From assembly GCF_902167145.1 (NCBI RefSeq), contig NC_050101.1, positions 112,807,789 through 112,871,788 of the forward strand: a stretch of DNA of 64,000 nt. Reading direction: 5' to 3'. A program made the position numbers and the translations under genes. Shown here one piece after another: positions 11,223-23,415 of the stretch (positions are counted from its first letter, which is position 1; each line of letters begins with the position of its first letter). Source of the DNA: Zea mays. Its lineage: Eukaryota > Streptophyta > Magnoliopsida > Poales > Poaceae. Below the pieces are notes generated by a model. It saw only the letters and a program-made list of their open reading frames with translations. It was not told where the DNA came from and did not search any database.

Positions 11223-14200
11223 ATGGCTGACAAGGTGACCGTCATTCCGCTGCGTGACCCATGGCCTTTCTCCACCATCGCTGTGGAGGATCTGGAGACC
11301 CTTGTTGCCGATGGTCTGCTCTGTCCCCTCTCCGATGGGCTGCAGCCGGAGTGGATGGCCCCCTCGAGCGAGGCTGACCCGACTTCGCCGCCGGGGTATG
11401 TGCTCAGTTTTATCCCCTTCCACGAGCGGGGGTTTGGAGTGCCAGCGAGCCGCTTCATGCGGGCGCTCCTGCACCACTACAGAGTGGAGCTACATAACCT
11501 CAACCCCAACTCTATCGTGCAAGCGGCCATCTTCGCGGCGGTTTGCGAGGGTTTTTGGGGATTGACCCTCACTGGGACCTGTGGACCCATCTCTTTTCCG
11601 CGGAGTTCTTCGCCGCGACGACGGAGGCGAAGAAGGTCCGTATGGTGGTGCGGGCCGGTGGCTGCACCCTCCAGCTGAGGCCGGGGCGCGCACAGCAGTA
11701 CATCCCTGCCACCCTTGCATCTTCGAACAAGGGGTGGCAGAACCAGTGGTTTTATCTCCGGAACGACGGCGGGATGCTTCCGTCGTTTTCTCAACGAGTG
11801 GTGACCGCCGCCGGCACTAACTAGCGTTGGGGGGCCACGCGCGAGAAAACAGGAGAAGCTCCAGCCTATCCTGCAGGCCTTGCAGAAGTTACGAGATGCG
11901 GGCCTTACCGCTACGGGGGTCATCGCCGCTATCCATCGTCGGAGGGTGCTCCCTTTGGCCGAGCGGCGGTTGCGTCTCGCGGAGATGAGGCCGGGGGTCG
12001 ATTTGGAGGACTCGCGGATGTCCTTGACCTCCCTCTCTGCCGACGACCTCCTCAAGCGGGTAACAAATACGGTAGGGAGGCCGGATGCCGGCGCCCTTAG
12101 CCAGCCCGCGATGCGTCCCGACCGTGGGTATGTGTCCCTGGTAAGTGTCCGATCCTCCTTCTATTTTGCGCCGAGTTCTCTACGCCTTTGATTCTTACTT
12201 TTGGGATTTTTGTTCGTCCCCAGGGGTTGAGGATTTATAAACTCGTCCGGCCACCGGTCCCGGAGGACGCGGTGGACCGAGCCGCGTGGAGGCTTGCCGC
12301 GGAGAAGGAGAAGGAGAAGAAGGACGCGAAAAAGGCCCGAGCTCGCGTGAGGATGCTAGCTCGGGAAGCTTTGGAGAAGCGTCATCGGAGGCAGGCGAGG
12401 GATGGGCTCCCGAGGGAGCCGTCGTCAGAGACGCCTGATGACGACGACGATGATGATGACGATGACGACAAAGACGACGATATGGCGGCCCGACTTGGCC
12501 TCATCCCGGACCCGAGGCTGGGCCAGGGGTCGCCGAGCCAGCCTCCAAGTGGGATGGCACCATCAGTGCCTGGGGCTGGGACACCAAGGTCCCAATCCGA
12601 GGAGCGAAGGCAGGCCGAGGGGGTACTTGACCCCTTGGCCGAGACAATTGTTGTGAATCCGGGGGGTCAGGCCGATCCGTCTGTCCCCCAAGAGCAGGTG
12701 CCCGCGCTGGCTGCACAGGGGACAAGTCCCTCGGCCGTCGTGACGACACCTGGGCAGATTGCTTGCTCGGCGCCTTGGGTGTTCGAGGCGGAAACGGTGC
12801 TGAAGCCGGCGGCGAGGCAACCCTTGGCGGCGCCTGCGAAGATAGGGGCCCAAGGGGCCTCCCCACAGGCGCGATTGGCCTTGCCCCGGAGCGGGTAAGT
12901 ATCTGAGGATACCTCTATTTTGGCTCTTTCATTGTGTGTCTTGAACTTGCCATCTCTCTCTTTCAGCAAGCGAAAGCAGGGCTTGGCTGGTCAGGCCCCC
13001 ACGAAGGTCCTTAAGACGAAGCCGGCCTCGGCGGCTGGTGCTGCGGCGCGCCACGCTGGTTGGTTAGCCTCCGCACAAAGTGCTCTCCAGCGGGGGGCCC
13101 AGGCGGCGCGAGTTGCCATGGGGCAAGCCTCCCAGGCTGACCCCCATGTTGGAGCGGCCATCACGCCGGGGGAGGCTGCTGACGTGGCCGCGGCCCCGGG
13201 CCTAGCTGACTTGTTGCTGGTGTTGGCGTCGACTCCTGCCGGGGTCATCGCTGATTCGCTCGTGGAGCCGCCCGTCGCCACCGACGTCGGGACGGTTGAG
13301 GCACCGCCGCCCGTGGTCATCCCCGACCTCTCTGTTCTCGGCCAAGAGGAGGGGGCGGCCGTCGTTGCCGAGGTTGGTGCTCGGAGGCCTGCCACCTTAA
13401 CCGAGGAGGGGCCCAGTACGTCGACGGTGGTGGCGCCCGATGCATCGGCTGCAGGGGGACCCGACGCCTTGGTCGAGGGGCGTGCAGAGCCGTGGCCCGT
13501 CTTGGGGAGCAGCGGCCTTATCCCCGCGTAGCTCGACCTTAGTGAGTGGGGTGGGCGGCCACTCCTGTTCTGGAGCCGCGACACCTCAGATTCGGAACCC
13601 CTCCTCTCCCTCAATGATGAGCTAGAGGAGAGGTCCCGGGATAGTTTCCGTGAGTATACCGAGGCGGCGATGAGGTCGCTTTGGTCGACCATGGAGATCC
13701 TTTCCAGGGACGTTCCCAGGGTCTTCCAGGTAAGGATTTAGATGTATACCTTGCGTGACCAGGGCATTCTTTGTAATATCATGTTTTCCTTCCTTAGGAA
13801 CTTGCGGACGTGAGCACCACCAAGTCGCTGTTCCTCCGCCGTGAGAGCGACGTCTGGGATTCGCTGCGGTCCCAGCGAGCCGTGCTTACCGAGGCCAATG
13901 AGCGCCTCGCCCAATGGAGCGTCGAGGTGGCGGACCTTCGGCTGCTCTGCGATGAGCTGAAGTTGGAGACGGTGTCGGCACGAGCGGAGGCTTTGTCGGC
14001 CCGGGAGCAGGTGGCTTCCCAGACCGAGGAGACGTGGCTGCGGCAGCTGTAGCTTGGCCAGGCTATCGGTGAGCGAGACCAATCTCGGAGCCAAGCTGCT
14101 GAGGCCGTGAGCCGGGCTGAGGCCCTTAGGGGTCAGCTAGCTGATGCTACAGAGCAGTTAGCCGGGGCGTCCGCTCGGGCCGGGACCCTTGCGGAGAGCC

Positions 14201-14839
14201 TGGCTGAGGCCCTTGGGTCTGCCCAGTCCGCCCAAGCCGAGGCCTCGTGGCAGCGCGCCCGGGTCGAAGGTATGCCCTGCCCGCTTTGCAACTTTGTTTT
14301 TGTCTCCATTCTTCACCTTGCGTCTGAAGAAAGTTGTCCTATCATCTATAGGGTTCGAGACGGCTCTTGACGAGGCCGTCAAGAACTGCAAGGCGCTTGC
14401 CGAGGCGGCTGAGCAGAAGGAGGCCAAGCGTGTGGCCGTGTCCGAGGCTATCTCGGCTTTCTGCCAGGCCTTTGGCCTCGATGGCGTCCCCTCGGGTAGC
14501 TCCCCCCAGAGTCATCTGCGGGCCTTGGGCGCCCATGTGCGCGACAGACTCCGCGGGAAGCTGCACCACGGCGTTAGGCGGGCCTTCGTCGTGCTCGCTT
14601 CCCACTACGACGTGGATCTAGAGCAGGTTAGCGAGGGGTACTGCTTACCCGACGATGAGGAGGCTGCCTTGGCCGAGGTCCAGAGGCTTGACGCGGCTGT
14701 CGAGGGTCCAAGTGCGACGCTGGCTTCCTCCTTCGAGGTGGAGGTCCTTCCGCCCGTGTCGCCGCCTGGGGCCAGGCCAGATTCTGTCGAGGGTGGAAAC
14801 GACGCCGAGGGTGCCGCTCCTCCCCCTGCCACTGTCTGA
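11223..14839 (+). pseudogene. Antisense ORF (aORF) of the Tat element, 'putative gypsy type transposon' family, with introns
   Basis: Tat-lineage elements often carry an extra gene opposite to gag-pol, and its function is unknown. The first exon starts MADKVTVIPLRDPW at 11223, and the first 200 residues look like the plant family annotated 'putative gypsy type transposon' (Transposase_28). Consensus-like introns are visible at 12141-12223, 12895-12966, 13730-13797 and 14270-14351. Exon 2 has a long Asp run near 12440-12485. Later exons are Ala-rich coiled coil. The gene ends at the TGA closing at 14839. Breaks: a one-base frameshift near 11550, stops near 11822 and 13530 (TAG), and a TAG near 14052. 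The reading is therefore a decayed but once spliced gene on the strand opposite to pol. I infer the exon set from frame continuity and splice motifs. Confidence 0.7.
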
Positions 14840-14951
14840 GCCTGCAAGAACAGTTTGCTTGAAGTATGCGTATGTTTTTTGCGGCCGCCGAGGCCTAAAC
14901 ATTTTAAGTGTCGGGTTATAAAGCTATGTTTTCTTTCCTCTCGTTTCGTGT
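14840..14951 (+). other. 3' end of the antisense ORF transcript
   Basis: This short AT-richer spacer separates the antisense ORF stop from the 210-bp repeats. A possible transcript end lies in the tttaagtgtcgggttataaagc stretch, but there is no strong poly(A) signal. Confidence 0.3.
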
Positions 14952-15370
14952 GTTAGGACTTGTTCGGTAGCAGAATCCCTCGTCCGAGCGTGAGTCACTT
15001 TTCGCGGAAGGTGATGAGTGAGGTATCCGTATCCCGGAGGCGTAGGAGTCCCTCGGCTCGGTTGGCCTTGCTGCTTACGTGGTCCCTCATCGTTTTTAGG
15101 ATTCTGTTATCGACGCAGTAGAAACAGCACGAAAGTCGTTCTGGCAGAAAAGTTTTCGAGCGTTAGGACTTGTTCGGTAGCAGAATCGCTTATCCGAGCG
15201 TGAGTTACTTTTCGCGGAAGGTGATGAGTGAGGTATCCGTATCCCGGAGGCGTAGGAGTCCCTCGGCTCGATCGGCCTTGCCGTTCAAGGTCTCTCTTGC
15301 TCGTTTTTAGGATTCTGTTATCGAAGCAGTCGAAAAGCGCGAAAGATGTTCTGACAAAAGACCTTTCTGA
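14952..15370. repeat. Two tandem copies of a 210-bp unit
   Basis: Both copies start gttaggacttgttcggtagc (14952 and 15162) and share ggaaggtgatgagtgaggta and tttttaggattctgttatcg. They diverge mainly in the second half. The array lies between the convergent ends of the antisense ORF and pol, a position where Tat elements commonly carry tandem repeats. Confidence 0.85.
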
Positions 15371-15512
15371 GGAAAATTTTGACGCAGAGGGGGTTCCCCC
15401 CTTCTAGCCCCCGAGGGAGGGTCGGGCTTTGCCGAGGCAAGGTTGATCCTTCCTTGATGGTTAGACTTTATTTATGTAAAGAAAGCGAGGTACATAAATG
15501 ACTTGAAACATT

Positions 15513-18495
15513 TTAAGGGTAAAAGCGACGTAGCTGTTGGATGTTCCAAGCGTTGTTGTAGACCTTGCCTTGATCGTTGGCCAGCTTGTATGTTCCGGGC
15601 TTCAAAATCTTGGCGATGATGAAGGGCCCTTCCCAGGGAGGAGTAAGCTTGTGGCGCCCTCGGGCATCTTGTCGCAGCTGAAGTACCAAGTCTCCCACTT
15701 GGAAGCCTCGGGGGCGAACCCTTCGGGTGTGGTAGCGTCGCAGGGACTGCTGATACCACGCCGAGTGTAGTAAGACCACGTCCCGAGCCTCTTCCAGCTG
15801 GTCCAACGAGTCTTCTCGGTTGGTCTGGTTGCTTTGGTCGTCGTAAGCCTTTGTCCTCGGGGAACCGTATTCTAAGTCCGTGGGTAGGATGGCCTCAGCC
15901 CCATAGACTAGAAAGAACGGCGAGAAACCCATGGCTCGGCGTCGTCCTCAGACTCCAAACCACCGAGGGTAGTTCCTTTATCCATCCCTTGCCAAACTTA
16001 TTGAGGTGGTTGTAGATCCTCGACTTTAGTCCCTGCAAAATCATACCGTTGGCGCGCTCCACCTGCCCATTTGTCATTGGGTGAGCTACGGCGGCCCAGT
16101 CCACACGGATGTGGTGGTCTTCATAGAAGTCCAAGAACTTCTTCCAGTGAACTGCGTGCCATTGTCGGTGATGATGGAGTTCGGGACCCCAAAGCGATGG
16201 ATAATATTTGTGAAGAACGCCACCGCCTGCTCGGACCTGATGCTGGTTAAGGGTCAGACCTCGATCCACTTGGAGAATTTGTCGATGGCGACCAGCAGGT
16301 GCTTGAAGCCCCCGGGTGCCTTTTGCAAGGGACCGACGAGGTCCAGACCCCATACGGCAAACGACCAAGTGATGGGTATTGTTTGCAGGGTCTGAGCGGG
16401 CAGGTGTGTCTGTCTTGCGTAGAATTGACACCCTCTGCAGGAGCGTACAATCCTAGTGGCGTCGGCCACTGCGATCGGCCAGTAGAAACCTTGTCGGAAA
16501 GCGTTTCCGACGAGGGTCCGAGGCGCTGCATGGTGATCGCAAGCCCCCGAGTGTATTTCTTGTAACAGCTCTTGTCCTTGGGCGACGGATATGCACCGTT
16601 GGAGAATGCCTGAGGGGCTGCGGTGGTACAACTCTTTTTCATCACCTAGTAAAACGAACGACTTGGCGCGCCGAGCCAGCCGCCGAGCTTCGGTCTTGTC
16701 GAGGGGCAGCTCTCCTCGGAGGAGATATTGTAGGTACGGGGTCTGCCAGTTTTGGTTTGGCGCAACCCCATTCTGCTCTACCTCGATGCGCAAGGCCTCA
16801 CCCTCGGCGGCCGAGGGTACCTCGGGCTGGGCCGAGGTCTCGTCGGGTTCGGGCGCATCGTCGAGTTTCACGGATGGTTGATATATGTCCCTGGAGAAGA
16901 CGTCCGGGGGAACCGTCGTTCGCCCCGAGGCTATTTTAGCCAGCTCATCCGCAGTCTCGTTGTACCGCCGAGCAACATGGTTGAGTTCCAGCCCGTGGAA
17001 CTTATCCTCCAAGCACCGAACTTCGTCGCAATAGGCCTCCATTTTTTGATCACGACAGTGGGAGTTCTTCATGACTTGGTCAATGACGAGCTGCGAGTCG
17101 CCCCGAGCATCGAGGCGCCGAACCCCTAGCTCGACGGCGATGTGCAACCCATTAACCAGAGCCTCGTACTCGGCCACGTTGTTTGACGCCGGAAAATGGA
17201 GGCGCAGCACGTAGCACACATGTTTCCCGAGGGGTGAGATGAAGAGCAAGCCAACACCTGCTCTTGTTTTCATCAGCGACCCATCAAAGTACATGGTCCA
17301 AAGCTCGGGCTGGATTGGAGCTACCAGCAATTGGGTGTCGACCCATTCCGCCAGGAAGTCCGCCAAGACTTGGGATTTTATGGCCTTCCGAGGGGCAAAT
17401 GAAATTGTTTCGCCCATGAGTTCCACTGCCCATTTTGCTATCCTACCCGAGGCCTCTCGGCACTGGATTATCTCTCCCAGGGGGAAGGATGACACCACAG
17501 TCATCGGATGAGACTCGAAGTAGTGTCGCAACTTTCGTCGCGTCAGAATTACTGCGTACAGTAGCTTCTGGATTTGTGGGTAGTGGATCTTGGTCTCGGA
17601 TAGTACCTCACTGATGAAGTAGACCGGCCTCTGGACGAGCAGTGCATGCCCCTCTTCTCGTCTCTCGACCACAATCGCGGTGCTGACCACCTGAGTGGTT
17701 GCGGCTACGTAGATCAAGAGGGCTTCTCCCGCAGCGGGGGGCACCAAGATGGGCGCGTTAGTAAGGAGTGTATTTAAGTTTTCGAGGGCTTCCTCGGCCT
17801 CGGGGGTCCAAGTGAAGCGCTCGGCCTTCCTTAAGAGGTGGTACAAGGGCAATCCTTTCTCGCCAAGGCGCGAGATGAAGTGGCTCAGAGCCGCAAGGCA
17901 TCCCATGACCCTTTGTACTCCTTTCAGATCCTTGATGGGTCCCATGTTGGTGATGGCTGCGATTTTCTCCGGGTTGGCCTCGATGCCTCTTTCGGAGACG
18001 ATGAACCCCAGGAGCATGCCTCGGGGGACTCCGAAGACACACTTCTCGGGATTGAGTTTTACGCCTTTTGCGCGCAGGCACCCGAAAGTCACTTCGAGGT
18101 CGGAGAGGAGGTCAGAGGCGTTTCTTGTCTTGACAACGATGTCATCGACATAAGCCTCGACCGTTCGGCCGATGTGCTCTCCGAACACATGGTTCATGCA
18201 CCTTTGGTAGGTTGCACCTGCATTCCTCAAGCCAAATGGCATAGTAATATAACAATACATGCCAAAGGGTGTGATGAAAGAAGTCGCGAGCTGGTCGGAT
18301 TCTTTCATCTTGATTTGGTGATAACCTAAATAGGCGTCGAGGAATGATAGGGTTTCGCACCCAGCAGTGGAGTCCACAATTTGATCGATGCGAGGCAGAG
18401 GGTAGGGAACCTTCGGACATGCTTTGTTCAGACCAGTGTAGTCTACGCACATCCGCAAAAATTTCGGCATTTGCGCGGAGAAAGTCGACGAGCAC
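15513..18495 (-). pseudogene. Tat pol: RT, RNase H, archaeal-type RNase H and integrase, disrupted
   Basis: The longest uninterrupted piece (18470 to 16254, about 738 codons) holds an RT core starting near RMCVDYTGLN, the RT box YVDD (AYVDDIVVKT), a connection and RNase H, and then a second RNase H (FDGSLMKTRAG ... NNVAEYEALVNGL ... DSQLVIDQV). Dual RNase H is the mark of the Tat lineage. It is followed by the integrase zinc-binding region and the first catalytic Asp (WGLDLVGP). The rest of integrase is split over two more frames: the second Asp region (IITDNGTQF), the Glu region (MTNGQVERANG) and the C-terminal part ending ...LRRFYP at 15513. Breaks: frameshifts near 16255-16300 and 15900-15930. 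An internal deletion near 18440-18450 joins LVDFLRANAEIF directly to RMCVDYTG, losing the N-terminal RT segment (about 90 residues by comparison with the family). Confidence 0.88.
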
Positions 18496-18501
18496 TACTT
18501 C

Positions 18502-19360
18502 CTATTTGGGGTCGAGCTCGGAGCCGATCCTGACTTGCTTGTAGGCGTCGTTGCTGGGGTCGAGGGCGACGGTCTTAACCGCCTCAGCTGGTTCGAAGTT
18601 GCCGGCGTGGCGCTTCACATCAGGCGCCTCCTTGGAGAGGCATTCCAAGTCGGCGATGAGGGCCTCGGACTCGGCGATGGCCTCAGCGTACTCCACGCAT
18701 TCCATGTCGCACTCGTAAGCGTGGCGGTACGTGGATCCGACGGTGATGATTCCGTTGGGGCCCGACATCTTGAGCTTCAGGTACGTGTAGTTGGGGACGA
18801 CCATGAACTTGGCGTAGCACGGTCTCCCCAGCACCGCATGATAGGTTCCTCGGAACCTGACCACCTCAAACGTGAGGGTTTCCCTGTAGAAGTTGGAGGG
18901 AGTTCCGAAGCAGACGGGCAAATCAAGTTGCCCCAGTGGCAGGACGCGCTTACCGGGGACGATCTTGTGAAAGGGTGCTGCACCGGCCCGGATCATGGAC
19001 AGATATATCCCCAAGAGCCCTAGGGTCTCGGCGTAGATGATGTTGAGGCTGCTGCCTCCATCCATGAAGACCTTGGTGAGCCTAGCATTGCCGATGACGG
19101 GGTCGACGACGAGCGGGTACCTTTCTAGGCTCAACACATAGTCGGGGTGGTCGCCTTGGTCGAAGGTGATGGGCTTGTCGGACCAGTCTAGGTAGACTGG
19201 CGCCACTACCTTCACCGAGTAGACCTCCCGGTGCTCCTGCTTGCGGTGCCGAGCCGAGGCGTTCGCCACCTGCCCTCCGTAGATCATGAAGCAGTCGCGG
19301 ACCTCTGGGAACTCCTCGTCCTTGTCGCCCCCTTCTTGATGTTGCCTTGGTCCTTGCCAC
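18502..19360 (-). pseudogene. Tat protease region of the Gag-Pol polyprotein
   Basis: The reading frame (about 285 codons) contains FMDGGSSLNIIYAETLG, the retropepsin-like active-site region of plant gypsy elements with Gly where many proteases have Ser/Thr, and then VLGRPCYAKFMVVPNY. It ends ...GSELDPK at a TAG (18502-18504), where related elements read through into RT. It would cleave Gag-Pol if expressed. Its N-terminal junction with gag near 19360-19410 is shifted in frame. Confidence 0.75.
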
Positions 19361-19367
19361 CTTCTGC

Positions 19368-21556
19368 CTAGGGTCCCGCCTTGATGAAGTAACGCCAGAG
19401 CATGTCGCACTCCTCAAGGGTGTGCTTGACGGGACCCCTGTAATAGGGGCACGACTCCTTGAACATCTTGTCAAACGGGTTGACTCCTCCGGGAGGCTTC
19501 CGAGGATTCCTGTGCTCGGCAGCAGCGACGAGATCCGCGTCAATGGCGTTGCGCGTTGCTTGCGCCTTCTTCTTGGCCTTCCTTTTCGAGCCACGCTGGA
19601 CGGACGCCTCGGGGGCGTCTTCCTTCTGTCTTCCTTGAGGCTTCTTGTCCTTCCGGAAGATGGCTTCGACCGCCTCCTGACCAGAGGCGAACTTGGTGGC
19701 GATGTCCATCAATTCGCTCGCCTTGGTGGGAGTCTTGCGCCCCAGTTTGCTCACCAGGTCCCGGCACGTGGTGCCGGCGAGGAATGTCCCGATGACGTCC
19801 GAGTCGGTGATGTTGGGCAGCTCGGTGCGCTGCTTTGAAAACCGCCGGATGTACTCTCACAGGGATTCCCCTGTTTGCTGGCGGCAGCTTTGGAGGTCCC
19901 ATGAGTTTCCAGGGCGCACGTATGTACCTTGGAAGTTTCCCGCGAAGGCTTTGACCAGGTCGTCCCAGTCGGAGATCTGCGCAGGAGGCAGATGCTCCAG
20001 CCATGCCCGGGCAGCGTTGGAGAGGAATAGGGGAAGGTTGCGAATGATGAGGTTGTCGTCATTCGTCCCTCCCAACTGGCATGTCAGTCGGTAATTCGCA
20101 AGCCACAACTCCGGCCTTGTCTCCCCTAAGTACTTGGTGATGGTAGTCGGGGCTCGGAACCGGGCTGGGAACGACGCCCGTCGTATGGCCCGGCTGAAGA
20201 CCCTCGTACCTGGCGGTTCGGGCGAGGGGCTCCGGTCCTCCTCACTGTCGTAGCATCCTCCGCGCCTGGGGTGGTAGCCTCGGCGCACCTTTTCTTCGAG
20301 GCGGGCTCGACGGTCGCGGCGGTGGTGCTCGTCGCCGAGGCGGTCCGGGGCAGCAGGCGTCCCGTCCCGTGTGCGCCCGGTGCGGACCGAGGCCTCCCGC
20401 ATAAGTCGGGAGGACGTTGCGTGATGCTCTGAGGGGCACCCTTGCCTTCGGGAGGCAGAGCTCTAGGCTCGTCGGACCACTCCGTTTTCTAGGAGACCCT
20501 TGAGTTCGCCTTGGATACGCCGCCCCTCGGTGGTAGATGGCTCCGACATCGCTCGAAGTAGCATCGCGGCTGCAGCTAGATTCTGGCCGACCCCGCTGAA
20601 GGCCAAGGGCAGCCTTGCCCTGGCATCGTCAACGATTCGGCGCTGGACGTCTTGGGCCCGATGAGGCGCTCCTCCGGCAAGTGCTCGGCCTGCCCACTCC
20701 TGCTTGATGTTTTGTCGGAGCTGCACAAGCCGCCCCGCTTCTTCGTCGAGCTTGTCTTGCATCTCGCGGAATTGCTCGAGCTGTGTGTCCTGACCCCCGC
20801 GGGGACTGGGACCACAGCTAGCTCCCGCGGGATGTCAACGCGAGACGCAGGCACAGGGGCGTTGTCATCTTGCGGCATGCCGAGGTGGTTGTCCTCGCCG
20901 TGATCCCCCTGATCGATGTGGAAACACTCGCGGCTTGGGTCGCAACCCTCGTCGCCGAGGCTATGGCCATCGTTATAGCAGCCGGAGAGGCAGTAGTCAC
21001 ATGCGGACATGAAGTCTCGCATGGCACTGGGATCACTGAGTCCGGAGAAATCCCAACCAAAGTCGGAGTCGTCGTCTTCCTCGAAACCCGCAGGTCCGGA
21101 GGTTGAGACGGCCGTCAGTCGGTCCCAAGATGACCACATAGGATACCCTGGAAGGTCAGAGTACGCCCTTGCGAAAGCGCTCACCGAAGCGGGGTCGCTT
21201 GGTGGATCGAGGCTGAATCTAAAAGGGACAGGGTAGAAAACGGACGATACCTCTTGGTCGATGGACGGTGGCGAAGTCGCGTCGGGGACAGACTGCACCG
21301 TTATCTCAGGTACGAGGCTAACGCCCAGCAAGTCCTTTGCGAGGGTGCTGGCGTCATCAGTCCGCTTGGGGTTGGCACGTTGCGGGGAAGCGACACCCGT
21401 CGTTGTCTCAGGTGCGAGGACGACACACGACATGGCCCCCGCAGGGATGCCGGCGTCGTCGACTCGCTCTAGCCCGACAGCCGATGAGGTGCCGCCTCCT
21501 GCATGGCCACGGTTGCCCTGTCTCCTCCTCCTCCGGTGAGGAGGGTGGCGGGGCAA
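19368..21556 (-). pseudogene. Tat Gag, disrupted
   Basis: This particle protein is spread over several frames. The N-terminal part (from about 21556) is low-complexity with acidic patches. A middle segment (20762 to 20463) starts MQDKLDEEAGRLVQLRQ. The capsid core (retrotransposon gag family) lies about 20200-19600 with LPLFLSNAARAWLEHLP and DWDDLVKAFAGNFQGTY. A TGA at 19857-19859 interrupts the core at what is a CGA codon in the expected frame (C-to-T at a CpG). The tail ends in KKKAQATRN and a Cys/His cluster (CPYYRGPVKHTLEEC). Frame changes near 20580-20760 and 20400-20460 confirm decay. Confidence 0.8.
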
Positions 21557-21792
21557 ACCCAGTGTTCCTCTTCTACCACGGTGGGAAGTCGTCGTCGAGT
21601 TCGCCGCCGCCGGGCGAGCCGACTGTCGTTGTTGCTGTCGCGCTGCGGGGGGAGGAGTATCATGTCGTAGCTGCCGTCGAGGGACATGAACTCGAGACTC
21701 CCGAAGCGGAGCAGTGTCCCCGGCTGAAGAGGCTGCTGGAGGCTACCCATCTGGAACTCAACGGGAAAGTGTTCGTTAACACGCAGCGAGCC

Positions 21793-21810
21793 CCTACCTG
21801 GCGCGCTAAT
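21793..21810 (-). promoter_or_regulatory. Primer binding site of the Tat element
   Basis: On the minus strand, two bases after the LTR end, the sequence reads tagcgcgccaggtagg. This resembles the ggcgcgccaggtagggg site I recall from Huck-type maize elements. The first bases differ (tag for tgg), fitting decay. Confidence 0.65.
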
Positions 21811-22039
21811 TGTCGACGTTTCGGACCCGCGAGGACCGTCAACCGACCAGTAAATTTGTTGTTGCGTGTCCCTGCCCAGATGGGTTGATGCAAGATGGAA
21901 CACAAGAGGGAAATGAGGCTTATGTTATCTCGCACCGGGGTGCTTGTAGTAGGGGTTACAAGTGTCGCGCGAGGGAGCGAGGGCGAGAACGAGAGAGAGA
22001 GAGAGTCTGCGTGCTGCCTGTCTCGTCTGCCCCGCCTGT
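21811..22039 (-). repeat. 5' LTR of the Tat element, inner part
   Basis: It starts TGTCGACG on the plus strand, next to the PBS. It is interrupted after 22039 by the Opie-like element; the target duplication CCTGT is at 22035-22039. A GA-rich microsatellite (gagagagagaga) lies near 21990-22005. Confidence 0.85.
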
Positions 22040-23367
22040 TGAAAGGGAATTAGGCTTACACCTAGTCCCTAATTAATTTTGGTGGTTGAATTGCCCAACA
22101 CAAATAATTGGACTAACTAGTTTGCCCAAGTGTATAGATTATACAGGTGTAAAAGGTTCACACTCAGCCAATAAAAAGATCAAGTTTTGGATTCAACAAA
22201 GGAGCAAAAAGGCAACCGAAGGCACCTCTGGTCTGGGGGCACCGGACTGTCCGGTGTACACCGGACAGTGTCCGGTGCACCACCGGACTGTGTCCGGTGC
22301 ACCAGAGGACTCCCACTCGAACTTGCCACCTTCGGGAATTTCTCAGGCCGGCGCGCTATAATTCACCGGACTGTCCAGTGTACACCGGACAGTGTCCGGT
22401 GCTCCAAGGAAGCGCGGCCTCAGGAACTCGCCAGCTTCGGGAATCTCCAACGGCTAGTCCGCTATAATTCACCGGACATGTCCGGTGTGAACCGGACTGT
22501 CCGGTGCAACTCCGGAGCAACGGCTATCTCCGCGCCAACGGCTACCTGCGGCGCATTAAATGCGCGCGCAGCGCGCGCAGAAGTCAGGTGCGCCCATACT
22601 GGCGCACCGGACAAGGAACAGTACATGTCCGGTGTGCACCGGACATCCAGGCGGGCCCAGAAGTCAGAAGCTCCAACGGTCAGAATCCAACGGCAGTGAT
22701 GACGTGGCGGGGGCACCGGACATGTCCGGTGTGCACCGGACTGTCCGGTGCGCCATCGAACAGACAGCCTCCCAACGGCCACTTTTGGTGGTTGGGGCTA
22801 TAAATACCCCAACCACCCCACCATTCATTGCATCCAAGTTTTCCACTTCCCAACTACTACAAGAGCTCTAGCATTCAATTCTAGACACACCAAAAGAGAT
22901 CAAATCCTCTCCAAATTCCACACAACGCCCTAGTGACTAGAGAGAGAGATTTGCTTGTGTTCTTTCGAGCTCTTGCGCTTGGATTGCTTTCTTCTTTCTT
23001 GATTCTTTCATCGCAATCAAACTCACTTGTAATTGAGGCAAGAGACACCAAACTTGTGGTGGTCCTTGTGGAAACTTTGTGTTCCAAGTGATTGAGAAGA
23101 GAAAGCTCACTCGATCCGAGGGATCGTTTGAGAGAGGGAAGGGTTGAAAGAGACCCGGCCTTTGTGGCCTCCTCAACGGGGAGTAGGTTTGCGAGAACCG
23201 AACCTCGGTAAAACAAATCCGCGTGTCACACTCTTTATTTGCTTGTGATTTGTTTTGCGCCCTCTCTCGCGGAATCATTTATTTCTAACGCTAACCCAGC
23301 TTGTAGTTGTGTTTATATTTGTAAATTTCAGTTTCGCCCTATTCACCCCCCCTCTAGGCGACTTTCA
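22040..23367 (+). repeat. 5' LTR of the Opie-like element
   Basis: It carries the Sirevirus palindrome cluster (about 22245-22755, accggac and gtccggt words) upstream of a TATA box at 22799-22805. It ends ctctaggcgactttca. Confidence 0.95.
22799..22805 (+). promoter_or_regulatory. TATA box of the Opie-like LTR promoter
   Basis: The sequence tataaat is flanked by a short inverted repeat (ggttggggc ... ccccaacc). The 3' LTR copy is at 30985-30991. Confidence 0.7.
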
Positions 23368-23369
23368 AT

Positions 23370-23381
23370 TGGTATCAGAGC
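23370..23381 (+). promoter_or_regulatory. Primer binding site (initiator Met-tRNA)
   Basis: The sequence tggtatcagagc starts two bases after the LTR end, identical to the site in the Ji-like element. Confidence 0.9.
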
Positions 23382-23415
23382 CCGGTGCTTCATTAGAGCC
23401 TAACCGCTCGAAGTG

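Noticed and set aside
12991..13692. 233-codon minus-strand ORF inside the Tat antisense gene
   Set aside because: It lies between the ends of known frames, is Ser/Ala/Arg low-complexity, and overlaps exons with splice sites on the plus strand.
22245..22755. CRISPR-like look of evenly recurring short palindromes
   Set aside because: Spacing is irregular, units vary, and the block is the known palindrome cluster of a Sirevirus LTR in a plant genome.
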